DNA of 64,000 nucleotides from Sulfurospirillum sp. 1612 (GTDB taxonomy: Bacteria > Campylobacterota > Campylobacteria > Campylobacterales > Sulfurospirillaceae): assembly GCF_036556685.1 (NCBI RefSeq), contig NZ_CP140614.1, positions 1,178,001 to 1,242,000 on the forward strand, given 5' to 3'. Made by a program: the position numbers and the translations under genes. Under the pieces are notes generated by a model that saw only the letters and a list, made by a program, of their open reading frames with translations, made no database searches and was not told the origin of the DNA. Positions 8,615 to 17,405 of this stretch are shown one piece after another. Position 1 is the first letter of the stretch. Each line of letters begins with the position of its first letter.

Positions 8615-9510
8615 ATTAACCAACGATCGACGACTAAAAATACAACCACAGCTAAAGTATAAAGATTGAGCTGCATAAAGATTTTCTTGCAACGTTTTTT
8701 ATTCAGATAAGTATCGTTTTGAAGAAGTGGAAAACTCTTGTATGCCAAAAAGAGAGAGTGTCCTATCACTATCGTAAAGATAATGATACTTTTGGGGATA
8801 AAAAATGAAACCACCATCAAAGCGCTGATAATAGTCAATAGAATCCACACATAAGTGATGTGCGAGAGCGATTGTGCACCGACAACATTAGCCATATTGG
8901 GAAATTTTGCCTTATTGTAATCATCTTGATAGATGAGTACTAAAAGCCAAAAATGAGGAATTTGCCAGATAAAATAAAACCAAGCAATCACCAAGAAGGC
9001 AGGGTGGAGTAAACTAAAATTTGCTGCCATAGTACAAAGTATGGTGGGAATAACACCTAAAATTGCCCCCGGAAATACGGCATAAGCACTCGTACGCTTC
9101 ATGGGTGTATAGATCATATTGTATAAAACAACAACCGAGGCAAAGATCAAAACGCCACTAAAACCGAGTACATAATATTCGATAATAGAAGCGCCACCAA
9201 TCAATCCAACAATAATACCAAGTGCTCCTTTTTCACTAATACTTCCCTGTACGAGTGGCCGGTTTTTGGTTCGTGGCATCAACGCATCAAGCCCTCTTTC
9301 TTGAAATTGATTGAGGGCACTCACACCGAGTGCCAATAAAAATATCGCTGTAATAGAGAGCCAAAAGTCCAATGTGATTTCTTTCGCAAACAAGAGATAT
9401 GCCAAGGCTCCTGGTATCATTACAGCAAAAGATAAATATGCTTTGGTTAGGGCGATATAATCTTTGATACCCGCCCTTTGTTTATTGACTAAAATTGCTG
9501 TTTTCATCAT
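8608..9510 (-). CDS. ctaB: Protoheme IX farnesyltransferase (heme O synthase)
   Basis: 300 residues. The start is set at the ATGATG at 9510/9507 because AAGGAG lies just upstream; a further in-frame ATG at 9534 overlaps coxB and has no such site. UbiA-type prenyltransferase with about eight membrane helices and the Asp-rich motif seen as NQFQERGLDALMPRTKNRP (about residues 67-85), followed by YT-P-KRTSAYAVFPGA. It makes heme O, the precursor of heme A for the aa3 centre. It is the last gene of the cox operon. No ctaA (heme A synthase) is in the window. Confidence 0.9.
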   Translation of the reverse strand: MMKTAILVNKQRAGIKDYIALTKAYLSFAVMIPGALAYLLFAKEITLDFWLSITAIFLLALGVSALNQFQERGLDALMPRTKNRPLVQGSISEKGALGIIVGLIGGASIIEYYVLGFSGVLIFASVVVLYNMIYTPMKRTSAYAVFPGAILGVIPTILCTMAANFSLLHPAFLVIAWFYFIWQIPHFWLLVLIYQDDYNKAKFPNMANVVGAQSLSHITYVWILLTIISALMVVSFFIPKSIIIFTIVIGHSLFLAYKSFPLLQNDTYLNKKRCKKIFMQLNLYTLAVVVFLVVDRWLIR

Positions 9511-9533
9511 CACACTCCTTTTGGCTTTTATCA

Positions 9534-10817
9534 CTAATCTTTAAGCGTTTTAAAATATTGTATCAAGGTATTGATATCATCATCGCTCAAGATGCCTCGA
9601 TAAGGTGCCATCATGCCACCACTGTATCCTTTTACAATTTTTGCATCAGGATCTAAAATTGATTCCTTGAGGTAGGCATCATTAGCGACGACATCCTCCT
9701 CTTTACCCTTAACGAGGACTTTGGTTTTATGTCCATACATCCCCTTGTAACTTGGACCGATTAACTTTGAACCATCCAAAGAGTGACACCCTAAACAACC
9801 GTTTGATTGAAGAAGGCTTGTAGCTTTTTCTTTGATATCCACTTTTTTTGGTTTATCCCCATTTTTTAGATAGTCAATAATTTGGTCAATCTGTTTATCG
9901 CTGAGCACGCCTTTGTATGAGCTCATCATACCCGGTGTAAAGCCCTCTACCACTTTGGCATTAGGTTTTAAAATTGACTCTTTGAGATACTGTGCATTTG
10001 CGACCACTTCTTCTACTTTTCCATTGACGAGGACTTTTGTTTTGCGTCCAAATAATCCCTTGTAGCTTGGGCCTACTAAAGGAGAGCCATCTAATGAGTG
10101 ACAGCCAAGGCAGCCATTTGATTTGAGCAAGGCAAGACCTGGATTTTCTTTAGTTTTACTCTCTTTGCTAAAAGGTGTTTTCTTATCACTGTTGTACCAA
10201 GCATCAAAGTCTTTTTGGCTGAGCACATGAACTTTTGCCAACATACGAGAATGTCCCACACCACAATATTCAGCACATTCAATATCATAAACACCCAATT
10301 TTGTAGGGTTGAACCATGAGTGATACACATATCCCGGTACGGCATCTTGTTTGAATCGAAAAGCCGGAATATAATAACTGTGTAATACATCATTGGTCTT
10401 CGCTGTAATATCGAGTTTGACATTTTTACCGATTGGCACATAAAGATCTGTAGTGACTTTTCCATTTGGATATTCATGTGTCCAAAACCACATTTGCCCG
10501 GTGACTTTTACTTCCATATTATCTTTTGGGACTTCTCTAATGATTTTTAAACTTGTCATACCGTAATAAAACATAATAGCAAGCAAAAACATCGGGAGAA
10601 TGGTCCAAGCAATTTCAAGCTTACTGTTGTGCTCAATATTGACAATATCCTTCCGTGCATGTCGTTTACTGCTATATTTGTATGCGAAGTAAAACATCAC
10701 ACCAATAACGATGAGAAACACGACGGTAGTAATCCCAAATACTACAAGCATTGCCATATCTACCTGAGAAGCAAAACTTGATACGCCTTCTATTCCATTT
10801 ATTAAATATTTATTCAA
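9534..10817 (-). CDS. coxB: Cytochrome c oxidase subunit II with two fused cytochrome c domains
   Basis: 427 residues. Two N-terminal membrane helices (about 22-46 and 68-88) precede the cupredoxin CuA domain with His146, Cys181, Cys185, His189 and Met192 (CAEYCGVGHSRM). Two c-type heme domains follow: CLGCH at 236-240 and again at 341-345, each with a GPSYKG segment and a Met-Met candidate axial ligand (297-298, 402-403). The two domains are strongly similar and look like an internal duplication. A single fused c domain defines caa3 oxidases; two is unusual. The subunit receives electrons from periplasmic cytochrome c or the bc1 complex. Confidence 0.92.
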   Translation of the reverse strand: MNKYLINGIEGVSSFASQVDMAMLVVFGITTVVFLIVIGVMFYFAYKYSSKRHARKDIVNIEHNSKLEIAWTILPMFLLAIMFYYGMTSLKIIREVPKDNMEVKVTGQMWFWTHEYPNGKVTTDLYVPIGKNVKLDITAKTNDVLHSYYIPAFRFKQDAVPGYVYHSWFNPTKLGVYDIECAEYCGVGHSRMLAKVHVLSQKDFDAWYNSDKKTPFSKESKTKENPGLALLKSNGCLGCHSLDGSPLVGPSYKGLFGRKTKVLVNGKVEEVVANAQYLKESILKPNAKVVEGFTPGMMSSYKGVLSDKQIDQIIDYLKNGDKPKKVDIKEKATSLLQSNGCLGCHSLDGSKLIGPSYKGMYGHKTKVLVKGKEEDVVANDAYLKESILDPDAKIVKGYSGGMMAPYRGILSDDDINTLIQYFKTLKD

Positions 10818-10837
10818 AATGTATCTCCTTTTGCCTG

Positions 10838-11161
10838 CTAATTAAATATATCACTATTAGTATGTCTCGCATACGTATCAATAGCCATGATAATATACAT
10901 ACTAAACAATAACGCGGTCGTACCAAAAACCAATCGCTTATAAAAAGGTTTTGAGCCTTTTATGTGCATATAATAAGAGACAACCAAAGCGACCTTTGTA
11001 AATGAAATCAACATTTGAATCGCATAAGTGTTTTGTAAATCGGTATGAAAAACGATAGGCTGCAAGATGGTGGCCGTTGTTAAAATCAACAACAGTCCAA
11101 AAACTTTGTAATAGATTGCCGTGTCAATCATATGATAATTTTCATTTGAATTTGATGTCAT
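10838..11161 (-). CDS. Cytochrome c oxidase subunit IV family membrane protein
   Basis: 107 residues with three predicted membrane helices (about 18-38, 47-67 and 79-99). Its size, topology and place between coxC and coxB fit the prokaryotic COX4/CtaF-type small subunit of caa3 oxidases. It has no catalytic residues and probably stabilises the complex. It is separated from coxC by 10 bases and from coxB by 20 bases. Confidence 0.75.
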   Translation of the reverse strand: MTSNSNENYHMIDTAIYYKVFGLLLILTTATILQPIVFHTDLQNTYAIQMLISFTKVALVVSYYMHIKGSKPFYKRLVFGTTALLFSMYIIMAIDTYARHTNSDIFN

Positions 11162-11171
11162 AACCCTCTCC

Positions 11172-11840
11172 TTAATAAATCAAATAAAATATAGGAAATA
11201 CAAATATCCATACGATATGAACAAAATCCCAATATAAGGCAGTATTCTCAAGAACGACAAAGTTCTCTGGAGTGATTTTGCCACGATTAATCAGACTCAA
11301 AAGCCACAACATCACACCAATGCCCACGATAATATGCACACCATGTAATCCTGTCATGGTAAAGTACAGTCCAAAAAATAGCTTTCCACCATGCCCTAAT
11401 GCTGCTAAATCAGCAGAAGGAGAACCGGGATAGAATCCCTCACCTATCTCTAGTGTCCACTCTGTATATTTGATGGCCAAAAAGAGAGTTGCCAAGATGA
11501 TGGTGGCCCAAATATATTTTTTGCATACTGCAACATGGCCATTCCTAAGATTGGCCAATGAGAGTCCCATCGTTAAGGTGCTGATTAATAATATAAAAGT
11601 ATTAATACCCCCTAAAAGACGATTCATATGAATCGAAGCGGCTGAAAACTGAGCGCCATGCTGATAGGAATAGAAGGTATAAACCAAGAACAGTGATCCG
11701 AAAATCATCATCTCAGTGAGTAGAAATATCCAAAAACCCAGTTTGGCACCTTCATAATCATGATCCCAATCGACAACCTCATGGGGATTGCCTTGTTTAT
11801 CAAAAATAATTTCTGGTTCATAGGTTTTAACATCACTCAT
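11172..11840 (-). CDS. coxC: Cytochrome c oxidase subunit III
   Basis: 222 residues from the ATG at 11840, which has GGAG six bases upstream; a longer frame to 11864 would overlap coxA further and lacks such a site. About five to six membrane helices, with WIFLLTEMMIFGSLF and a closing HIVWIFVFPIFYLIY that match the heme-copper oxidase subunit III family. The start overlaps the coxA stop by eight bases, so the subunits are translationally coupled. Confidence 0.9.
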   Translation of the reverse strand: MSDVKTYEPEIIFDKQGNPHEVVDWDHDYEGAKLGFWIFLLTEMMIFGSLFLVYTFYSYQHGAQFSAASIHMNRLLGGINTFILLISTLTMGLSLANLRNGHVAVCKKYIWATIILATLFLAIKYTEWTLEIGEGFYPGSPSADLAALGHGGKLFFGLYFTMTGLHGVHIIVGIGVMLWLLSLINRGKITPENFVVLENTALYWDFVHIVWIFVFPIFYLIY

Positions 11841-13509
11841 GATGGGCTCCTTTTTTACTCTCATCTACAGACAAATCCATATGATGTACGGGTTCTCCTT
11901 TGATGTATTCATAAGGCATAAAGTCAACATAAGGAATCGTACCAAAATTCTCAGCTTGTGGCGGAGAAGGTATTTGCCACTCTAATGTGGTAGCATTCCA
12001 AGGATTTGGACCCGCAGGTTTACCTTTTCTAATTCCTTTATAGAGATTCACAAACATATAAATGAGTCCAAATGCAAAAATCCAAGACCCGACGGTCGCG
12101 ATTTGATGATAAATTGTAAATTGTGGCAGATAATCAAAATAACGTCGTGGCATGCCTAGTGCTCCGGCTACAAACATCGGAAACCAAAGCGTGTTGAAAC
12201 CGACAAAGATGATGTAAAAAGCGATTTTTCCATGCAATTCATTGTACATTTTACCCGTGACCTTTGGAAACCAATAGTGCATCCCTGCAAACATCAAGAA
12301 TACAACACCACCAAGGATTGCGTAGTGAAAATGCGCAACAACAAAATAGGTATCATGAAAATAAACATCCACACCAACCGCACCTAAAATCAATCCAGTC
12401 ATACCCCCGATAATGAAGGTGATAAAAGTACCTAAAGTCCATAACATCGGAGTATCAAAGACGATAGAGGCTTTGTACATCGTAGCAATCCAGTCAAAAA
12501 ATTTAATACTCGTAGGCACAGCGACCAAAAATGTCAAAACAGAAAAGACAAGTGCGACAGTATTGGATTCACCGGATGTAAACATATGATGTCCCCAAAC
12601 CAAATATCCGATAAATGCAATCATAGAACTTGAGATTGCAATGGCACGATAGCCAAAAATCGGCTTTCTACAAAAGGTCGGGATAATTTCTGAGGCGATA
12701 CCAAAGGCTGGTAAAATCATCAAATAAACAGCAGGATGAGAATACATCCAAAAGAGATTTTCTAATAAAACCGGATCTCCACCCTTTGTAGGGTCAAAAA
12801 CGCCCACGCCAAAAACACGTTCTAAAATAACTAAAACAAGAGTAATCCCGACAATAGGAGTCGCTAAAACTTGAATCCAAGAAGTCGCATACAAACCCCA
12901 AACAAATAGTGGCATTTTGAAAAATCCCATGCCTGGTGCTCGCAATCTGTGTGTGGTTGCGATAAAGTTAATCCCCGTTAAAATAGAGGCTAACCCTAGA
13001 AGATAGGCTCCTGTTAGGGCCATGACGATATTAGAGCCTGTTTTGGTACTGTATGGAGCATAAAAGGTCCATCCCGTATCGGGAGCATTGCCATTCCAAA
13101 AAAGCGATGTGAGTACGGCTATAATACCCAAAACAAAGACCCAAAAAGAGAGCAAATTGAGTCTTGGAAATGAAACATCTCGCGCCCCAATTTGCAGGGG
13201 AAGCAAGAAGTTCCCTAATGTCGCAGGAATCCCTGGTACAATGAAGATAAATATCATGATAATACCATGGAGCGTAAAGGCCTCGTTGTAGGTTTGTGGA
13301 CCCATGATTTGTTGCCCTGGATAAAATAACTCTAAACGCATGGACAGTGCTATCAAAACCGCAATGCCAAAAAACGAAAACATAACGATACCGTACATAA
13401 TCGCAATTCTTTTGTGGTCGATACTAAAAATCCACTGTAAAAACTTATTGTCATGATGTCCAAAAACCGTATGGGTTTCTTGATAAAAACTTGTGTGAGT
13501 ACTACTCAT
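11833..13509 (-). CDS. coxA: Cytochrome c oxidase subunit I (A2-type heme-copper oxidase)
   Basis: 558 residues with 12 membrane helices. The heme a ligand lies in FTLHGIIMIF. The CuB ligands are in YSHPAVYLMILP and GHHMFTSG, and the heme a3/a ligands in HDTYFVVAHFHY. The usual proton-channel Glu of HPEVY is replaced: the helix VI motif reads YSHPAVY, the signature of A2-type oxidases (as in Rhodothermus and Thermus caa3). It reduces O2 to water and pumps protons in the inner membrane. It sits between the SCO gene and coxC with eight-base overlaps at both ends. Confidence 0.95.
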   Translation of the reverse strand: MSSTHTSFYQETHTVFGHHDNKFLQWIFSIDHKRIAIMYGIVMFSFFGIAVLIALSMRLELFYPGQQIMGPQTYNEAFTLHGIIMIFIFIVPGIPATLGNFLLPLQIGARDVSFPRLNLLSFWVFVLGIIAVLTSLFWNGNAPDTGWTFYAPYSTKTGSNIVMALTGAYLLGLASILTGINFIATTHRLRAPGMGFFKMPLFVWGLYATSWIQVLATPIVGITLVLVILERVFGVGVFDPTKGGDPVLLENLFWMYSHPAVYLMILPAFGIASEIIPTFCRKPIFGYRAIAISSSMIAFIGYLVWGHHMFTSGESNTVALVFSVLTFLVAVPTSIKFFDWIATMYKASIVFDTPMLWTLGTFITFIIGGMTGLILGAVGVDVYFHDTYFVVAHFHYAILGGVVFLMFAGMHYWFPKVTGKMYNELHGKIAFYIIFVGFNTLWFPMFVAGALGMPRRYFDYLPQFTIYHQIATVGSWIFAFGLIYMFVNLYKGIRKGKPAGPNPWNATTLEWQIPSPPQAENFGTIPYVDFMPYEYIKGEPVHHMDLSVDESKKGAHHE

Positions 13510-14305
13510 CTACCTTATCTCCTTTTCTGTGTTTCTTTCCCGTAATGAAAAAATATAAAAATATGATGATTAAAAATATTGAGACGACCAAACCAAATAT
13601 TTTTTTATATTGCACTACATATTTGCTACTTTGTGGATCAAACGAATAGCAAAAAGCCAAAGCGCGTGTAATCGTAGGTCGCACTGTGCCTGCTCCTGCT
13701 TCTGTCAATGCCATTTGTAAATCAAAAGGTAAGTATTGAATCCCCTCAAGATAACGTGTAATCTTTCCTTTTGGAGAGATGATGGCCAAATCTGTAGGGT
13801 GAATGTAATCTATAAAACCTTGCTTATTGACAATTTTTTTATATTCATACCCCAATGATTCTAAAAAGGTGTGCATGGTTTGGTTATTGTCTGTGACCAA
13901 AAAGTGCCACGCATCTGCATCAAAGCTTTTTTTGATGACTTGCGTGTGATTTTTTTTGAAAACCATCGCATCTTTTGGCGTATCGGTGGTGACAAAACTA
14001 ATCGTAAGCGCATTATATTCTTTGCCTTCTTTTAACTTCAAGTTTCCCAATGATTTGGTCAAACTATCAATTTGAGGGCCGCAAATACCAGGGCAGTGGA
14101 AATAGTTAACCGAAATAACCGTCGGTTTTCCATCAACAAACTCTTTCAGACTCTTAGTCACCCCATGTTCATCCGTAAAACGAAGATCTAGTGGCACAAA
14201 ATGCCCCAGTTTCTCATATGTCCCGACTTTTCCGTTTTTATTTGGAGTGTCAGCTTGTAAAAAAATCGTGCCAAAAATCAGCACAACAAGTAAAACTTTT
14301 TTCAT
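13502..14305 (-). CDS. SCO1/SenC-family copper chaperone with C-terminal membrane anchor
   Basis: 267 residues. Signal peptide (about 1-18), SCO domain with CPGIC (Cys71, Cys75) and a distal histidine in YIHPTDLAI, then a C-terminal membrane helix (about 233-255) with a basic tail. The topology differs from the plus-strand SCO, which is anchored at its N-terminus. It is the first gene of the cox operon, so it is probably the dedicated CuA assembly factor. GGGAG lies five bases before the ATG. Confidence 0.87.
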   Translation of the reverse strand: MKKVLLVVLIFGTIFLQADTPNKNGKVGTYEKLGHFVPLDLRFTDEHGVTKSLKEFVDGKPTVISVNYFHCPGICGPQIDSLTKSLGNLKLKEGKEYNALTISFVTTDTPKDAMVFKKNHTQVIKKSFDADAWHFLVTDNNQTMHTFLESLGYEYKKIVNKQGFIDYIHPTDLAIISPKGKITRYLEGIQYLPFDLQMALTEAGAGTVRPTITRALAFCYSFDPQSSKYVVQYKKIFGLVVSIFLIIIFLYFFITGKKHRKGDKVDE

Positions 14306-14483
14306 TTTTCTCCCAATTTCCTATCTTCATGTTGGTAAATATTAAGTAAATATTTATTTAACACATTTTTAACACAATTCTATCAGATATTTTTTTTCTT
14401 AAAGGCATATAAATATTTTAATCTATTATATTTATAAATGTTCCTTTTATATTCTATTTTTGGATTATTAATATAAATAAATA

Positions 14484-14504
14484 TATTGAAAATGATTTTC
14501 AATA
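14484..14504. promoter_or_regulatory. Fur-box-like perfect palindrome
   Basis: Perfect 10-1-10 inverted repeat with arms TATTGAAAAT and ATTTTCAATA around a central G. Its core TGAAAATGATTTTCA differs from the 7-1-7 Fur consensus (TGATAATnATTATCA) by one position in each arm, symmetrically. It lies about 180 bp upstream of the sco start of the cox operon. Binding by Fur or a relative such as PerR is inferred from the shape. Confidence 0.5.
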
Positions 14505-14538
14505 AGTTATTAAAGTGCGGTATATGTGGAATTTGTGT

Positions 14539-14563
14539 AATTAAGATAAAATTTATCTTAATT
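14539..14563. promoter_or_regulatory. Perfect 25-bp palindrome, operator candidate
   Basis: Arms AATTAAGATAAA and TTTATCTTAATT around a single central A. It has no G+C stem or T run, so it is not a terminator; the shape suggests a dimeric regulator. A related half-site (GATTTATCTAAATT) occurs about 35 bp further upstream at about 14599. I do not recognise the regulator. Confidence 0.45.
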
Positions 14564-14701
14564 TAGAAAATTATATTTTTTTCACCATAATAGAATTTGA
14601 TTTATCTAAATTTCTTATATTAAGACAGTGTGATAGTAAATATAACACGTCGTCGTTAGAGGAATGAAATGCCTAAAATAGGGGATATGAGAAACTTTAA
14701 A

Positions 14702-16372
14702 TCATGATTGATTAAATATCATATTTTCAAGCTTATCTGTATTGTTGATATTGTCTTTCAGAAAATCAATATAATTAGAGGTGATTTCTACGTCATAACC
14801 GTTGAGAAATGTATCAAATAACGTGGTATCTAAAATCGTATTTTGATCTATATTGACAATCAAAAAATGATCTCCAAAAAATCTGATAATCGTAGATGTT
14901 GGATAATGTTGCATCAAAAGAGCGGCTAAATCCTTGAGTAACCTATCACCTTTTTTCCAACCGTATCGTTTGTTGTAAGCAGTTAAATTTTTAAGGGTAA
15001 GGTGGTAGGCATTGAGAGATTGATACTCTGTGAATTTTGTCAAGAGGACCTTTAGGTGATTAATATTGTAACAACCGGTGAGTTGGTCTTTGAGATAGTA
15101 ACAAAATCGCATTTCATCCAGCTTGTTTTCTGGTAGTTGTCGTGTTAATGTATCGATTTTGATTGTTTCTAAAACCGGCAAAGCCGCATCAACGATATCG
15201 GGATTAAACTGTTTTCCCTTCTCTTGTTCTAATATCTTTAACGCGTCTCTCTTGCTACGAGCACTTTTATAAGCTCGGTTTGTGGTGATGGCATCAAATG
15301 CATCGGCTACTGCGATAATTTGAGAGAGGAGGGGAATGTGTTTTCCTTTTAATCCATGAGGATATCCTTGGCCATCAAAGCGCTCATGATGATGCAAAAC
15401 GATGGTGGAGAGCTCTTTAAATGGCCCATGAGATAAGAGTTCAGCACTGAAGAGTGCATGCGTTTTAATAAGCTCATATTCGGCGGTACTTAATCGATCA
15501 GGTTTTAGTAAAATGGCATCAGGAATCTCTATTTTACCAAGATCATGCAACATCGATGCCCGAAAAAGTAGTGCCACGTTTTCTTTGCTCAGATTCATCA
15601 CTTTGGCAATCTCTGTGGCGTAGTGTGCGACACGCCTGCTGTGTCCTGCTGTGTAAGTGTCACGACGCTCCATCATATCGGTTAATAGATAAATATTCTC
15701 TTCATAATCTTTCATTTTTGCGTTGAGATATTTTTTGCTGTTGTGATTGATCCAGTAAATGACAATTAAGCCCACAATCCATGTCATGATATAAATCAAA
15801 ATCAGATTATAATAGCGCTTTTGATTTAAATCTTTGAAAGAGGGGACTAGCATTTTAGCTTCAACACTCCCAATAACATCACCTTCTTTCGCATCATCAT
15901 GGATATGGCACAAAAGGCAGCTTTTTGTAGCAAGTAGCGGAGTGATTGTGTAGACATACGTACTATTATGTTTACCTGAGATAACACTATGATGTTCTTG
16001 TTTGGTTTGTTGCATTTTTTTAATTGTCTTGGCGCGTCGTTGTGTCATAGCCTCAAGCTCATCTTTGTAAAAAAAACTATTTACGCTCAAATCAATATTT
16101 TTATTTTTATTGATTTTTTCAAGTAAATAGCTTAAAGAATAGGAGAGATTTGATTGTGCATTGGGATATTTAATCTTTTGGTTGAAACTCCAATCAAGTA
16201 GATGGGCTGCTTCTTTTGTAGCGGTTTGTGTTTGCAAAATACGAGTATTGATAATATTTTTGTTTTCATTTTTGATTTGAAAGGTGAAGAACAAGATATT
16301 CGCAAGAGTCCAAAGAATAGCCATAATAATAGCTATTTGTTTAAAATAATGATACCTTATCGACAATGACAT
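14702..16372 (-). CDS. Membrane HD-GYP phosphodiesterase with periplasmic c-heme sensor and C-terminal degenerate GGDEF
   Basis: 556 residues. Membrane helix about 11-32; a periplasmic sensor with a heme-binding CLLCH (152-156) of the DUF3365/Tll0287 type; membrane helix about 187-208; HD-GYP domain with HD at 276-277 and HHHERFDGQGYP (327-338); and a C-terminal domain (about 425-540) that resembles GGDEF but reads RFFGDHF at the active-site loop, so it is probably not a cyclase. HD-GYP enzymes degrade cyclic di-GMP. A heme sensor suggests redox or gas sensing. The GGDEF-like domain after, rather than before, the HD-GYP is uncommon. Confidence 0.85.
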   Translation of the reverse strand: MSLSIRYHYFKQIAIIMAILWTLANILFFTFQIKNENKNIINTRILQTQTATKEAAHLLDWSFNQKIKYPNAQSNLSYSLSYLLEKINKNKNIDLSVNSFFYKDELEAMTQRRAKTIKKMQQTKQEHHSVISGKHNSTYVYTITPLLATKSCLLCHIHDDAKEGDVIGSVEAKMLVPSFKDLNQKRYYNLILIYIMTWIVGLIVIYWINHNSKKYLNAKMKDYEENIYLLTDMMERRDTYTAGHSRRVAHYATEIAKVMNLSKENVALLFRASMLHDLGKIEIPDAILLKPDRLSTAEYELIKTHALFSAELLSHGPFKELSTIVLHHHERFDGQGYPHGLKGKHIPLLSQIIAVADAFDAITTNRAYKSARSKRDALKILEQEKGKQFNPDIVDAALPVLETIKIDTLTRQLPENKLDEMRFCYYLKDQLTGCYNINHLKVLLTKFTEYQSLNAYHLTLKNLTAYNKRYGWKKGDRLLKDLAALLMQHYPTSTIIRFFGDHFLIVNIDQNTILDTTLFDTFLNGYDVEITSNYIDFLKDNINNTDKLENMIFNQS

Positions 16373-16499
16373 TCCCCGATTCCCCAGCCTATTTTAATGA
16401 AAGTATAATTGGGAGATTATATCGTAGTAAAGTTAATTAATTATAACCTTTTCAATATTATTTTTATTTTTAAGTTATAAATTAAGTAAATTTTACCAT

Positions 16500-17405
16500 C
16501 TATTTAATGGCTTCTTTGATGGCATTAATATAGCTTTTGAGTGATAAATCTGCGTTTTTATAGGCTTTGTCAAATGCGGTGCCATGATCTACTGACGTGC
16601 GTACGATGCTTGCATTTAATGTGACATTGATACTCTCTTCAAAGTAGAGTGCTTTTAGCGGAATTAACCCTTGATCATGATACATACAAACAAAATAGCG
16701 ATAGCGCTCTCTACTGCTCTTACTAAAAGCAATATCAGGAACAAGTGGACCGATGAAGCGCTCTTTTCCAAGTAATTCATTTGCTTTGTTAATGGCCAGC
16801 GTGATTTCTGATTCTTCATCACCGATGACACCATGGTCTCCAGCATGGGGATTGAGCCCGAGTACTGCAATCTCTTCTTCCTCAACAGACGTGGCCACAT
16901 CTAAGAGAAATTTTGCCAATTTTTTAGCATGTATTTTATCACTAACAGCCTTTAATGGGATATGGTGGGTGTATAATATGACAAACATTTCATCACATCC
17001 TAGCATCATGATAGTTTTACAGCCTAAAAGATCCGCAAGCGCATCAGTATGCCCTTTATAGCGAATACCCGCCATATTCCAAGAGGTTTTATTGATAGGT
17101 AGTGTTACAATAGCGGAGACTTTTTCGCTTTTTGCTAGAGCAATGGCGGTCACAAAAGAATCATAGGACATCTCTCCCGCTTCTTTTGTCGCAATACCGG
17201 GTTTTATATCAAAGATTTCACCACACTCTTTGGTTTTGAACTTTTCAGGTACATCAAGTCCCAACATCGCAGCACCCCAGCCTAGCATCGTTTTATTAAT
17301 ACAATAAGTAGGTTTACACAGTTGCGAAATCTCTTCATGCGCCCGTAATGCAATTTCTAATCCAATACCATTAATATCTCCAATGCTGATTGCGATTTTT
17401 TTCAT
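16500..17405 (-). CDS. pdxA: 4-hydroxythreonine-4-phosphate dehydrogenase
   Basis: 301 residues. SIGDINGIGLEIALRA at the N-terminus, GHTDALADLLG around residue 115, the metal-binding histidine in the same segment, and a C-terminal HGTAFDKAYKNA all fit PdxA. It oxidises 4-phosphohydroxy-threonine; the product condenses with deoxyxylulose phosphate on PdxJ. It overlaps the pdxJ stop by four bases (ATGA), so the two consecutive vitamin B6 enzymes are co-translated. Confidence 0.93.
   Translation of the reverse strand: MKKIAISIGDINGIGLEIALRAHEEISQLCKPTYCINKTMLGWGAAMLGLDVPEKFKTKECGEIFDIKPGIATKEAGEMSYDSFVTAIALAKSEKVSAIVTLPINKTSWNMAGIRYKGHTDALADLLGCKTIMMLGCDEMFVILYTHHIPLKAVSDKIHAKKLAKFLLDVATSVEEEEIAVLGLNPHAGDHGVIGDEESEITLAINKANELLGKERFIGPLVPDIAFSKSSRERYRYFVCMYHDQGLIPLKALYFEESINVTLNASIVRTSVDHGTAFDKAYKNADLSLKSYINAIKEAIK

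Larger units (their letters stand above)
14306..14701. promoter_or_regulatory. AT-rich non-coding region upstream of the cox operon
   Basis: This 396-bp stretch separates the HD-GYP gene from the cox operon, both on the minus strand. It carries no credible gene. It holds the cox promoter (several AT-rich minus-strand candidates between about 14345 and 14395) and two perfect palindromes listed separately. The sequence is much richer in A+T than the flanking genes. Confidence 0.55.
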
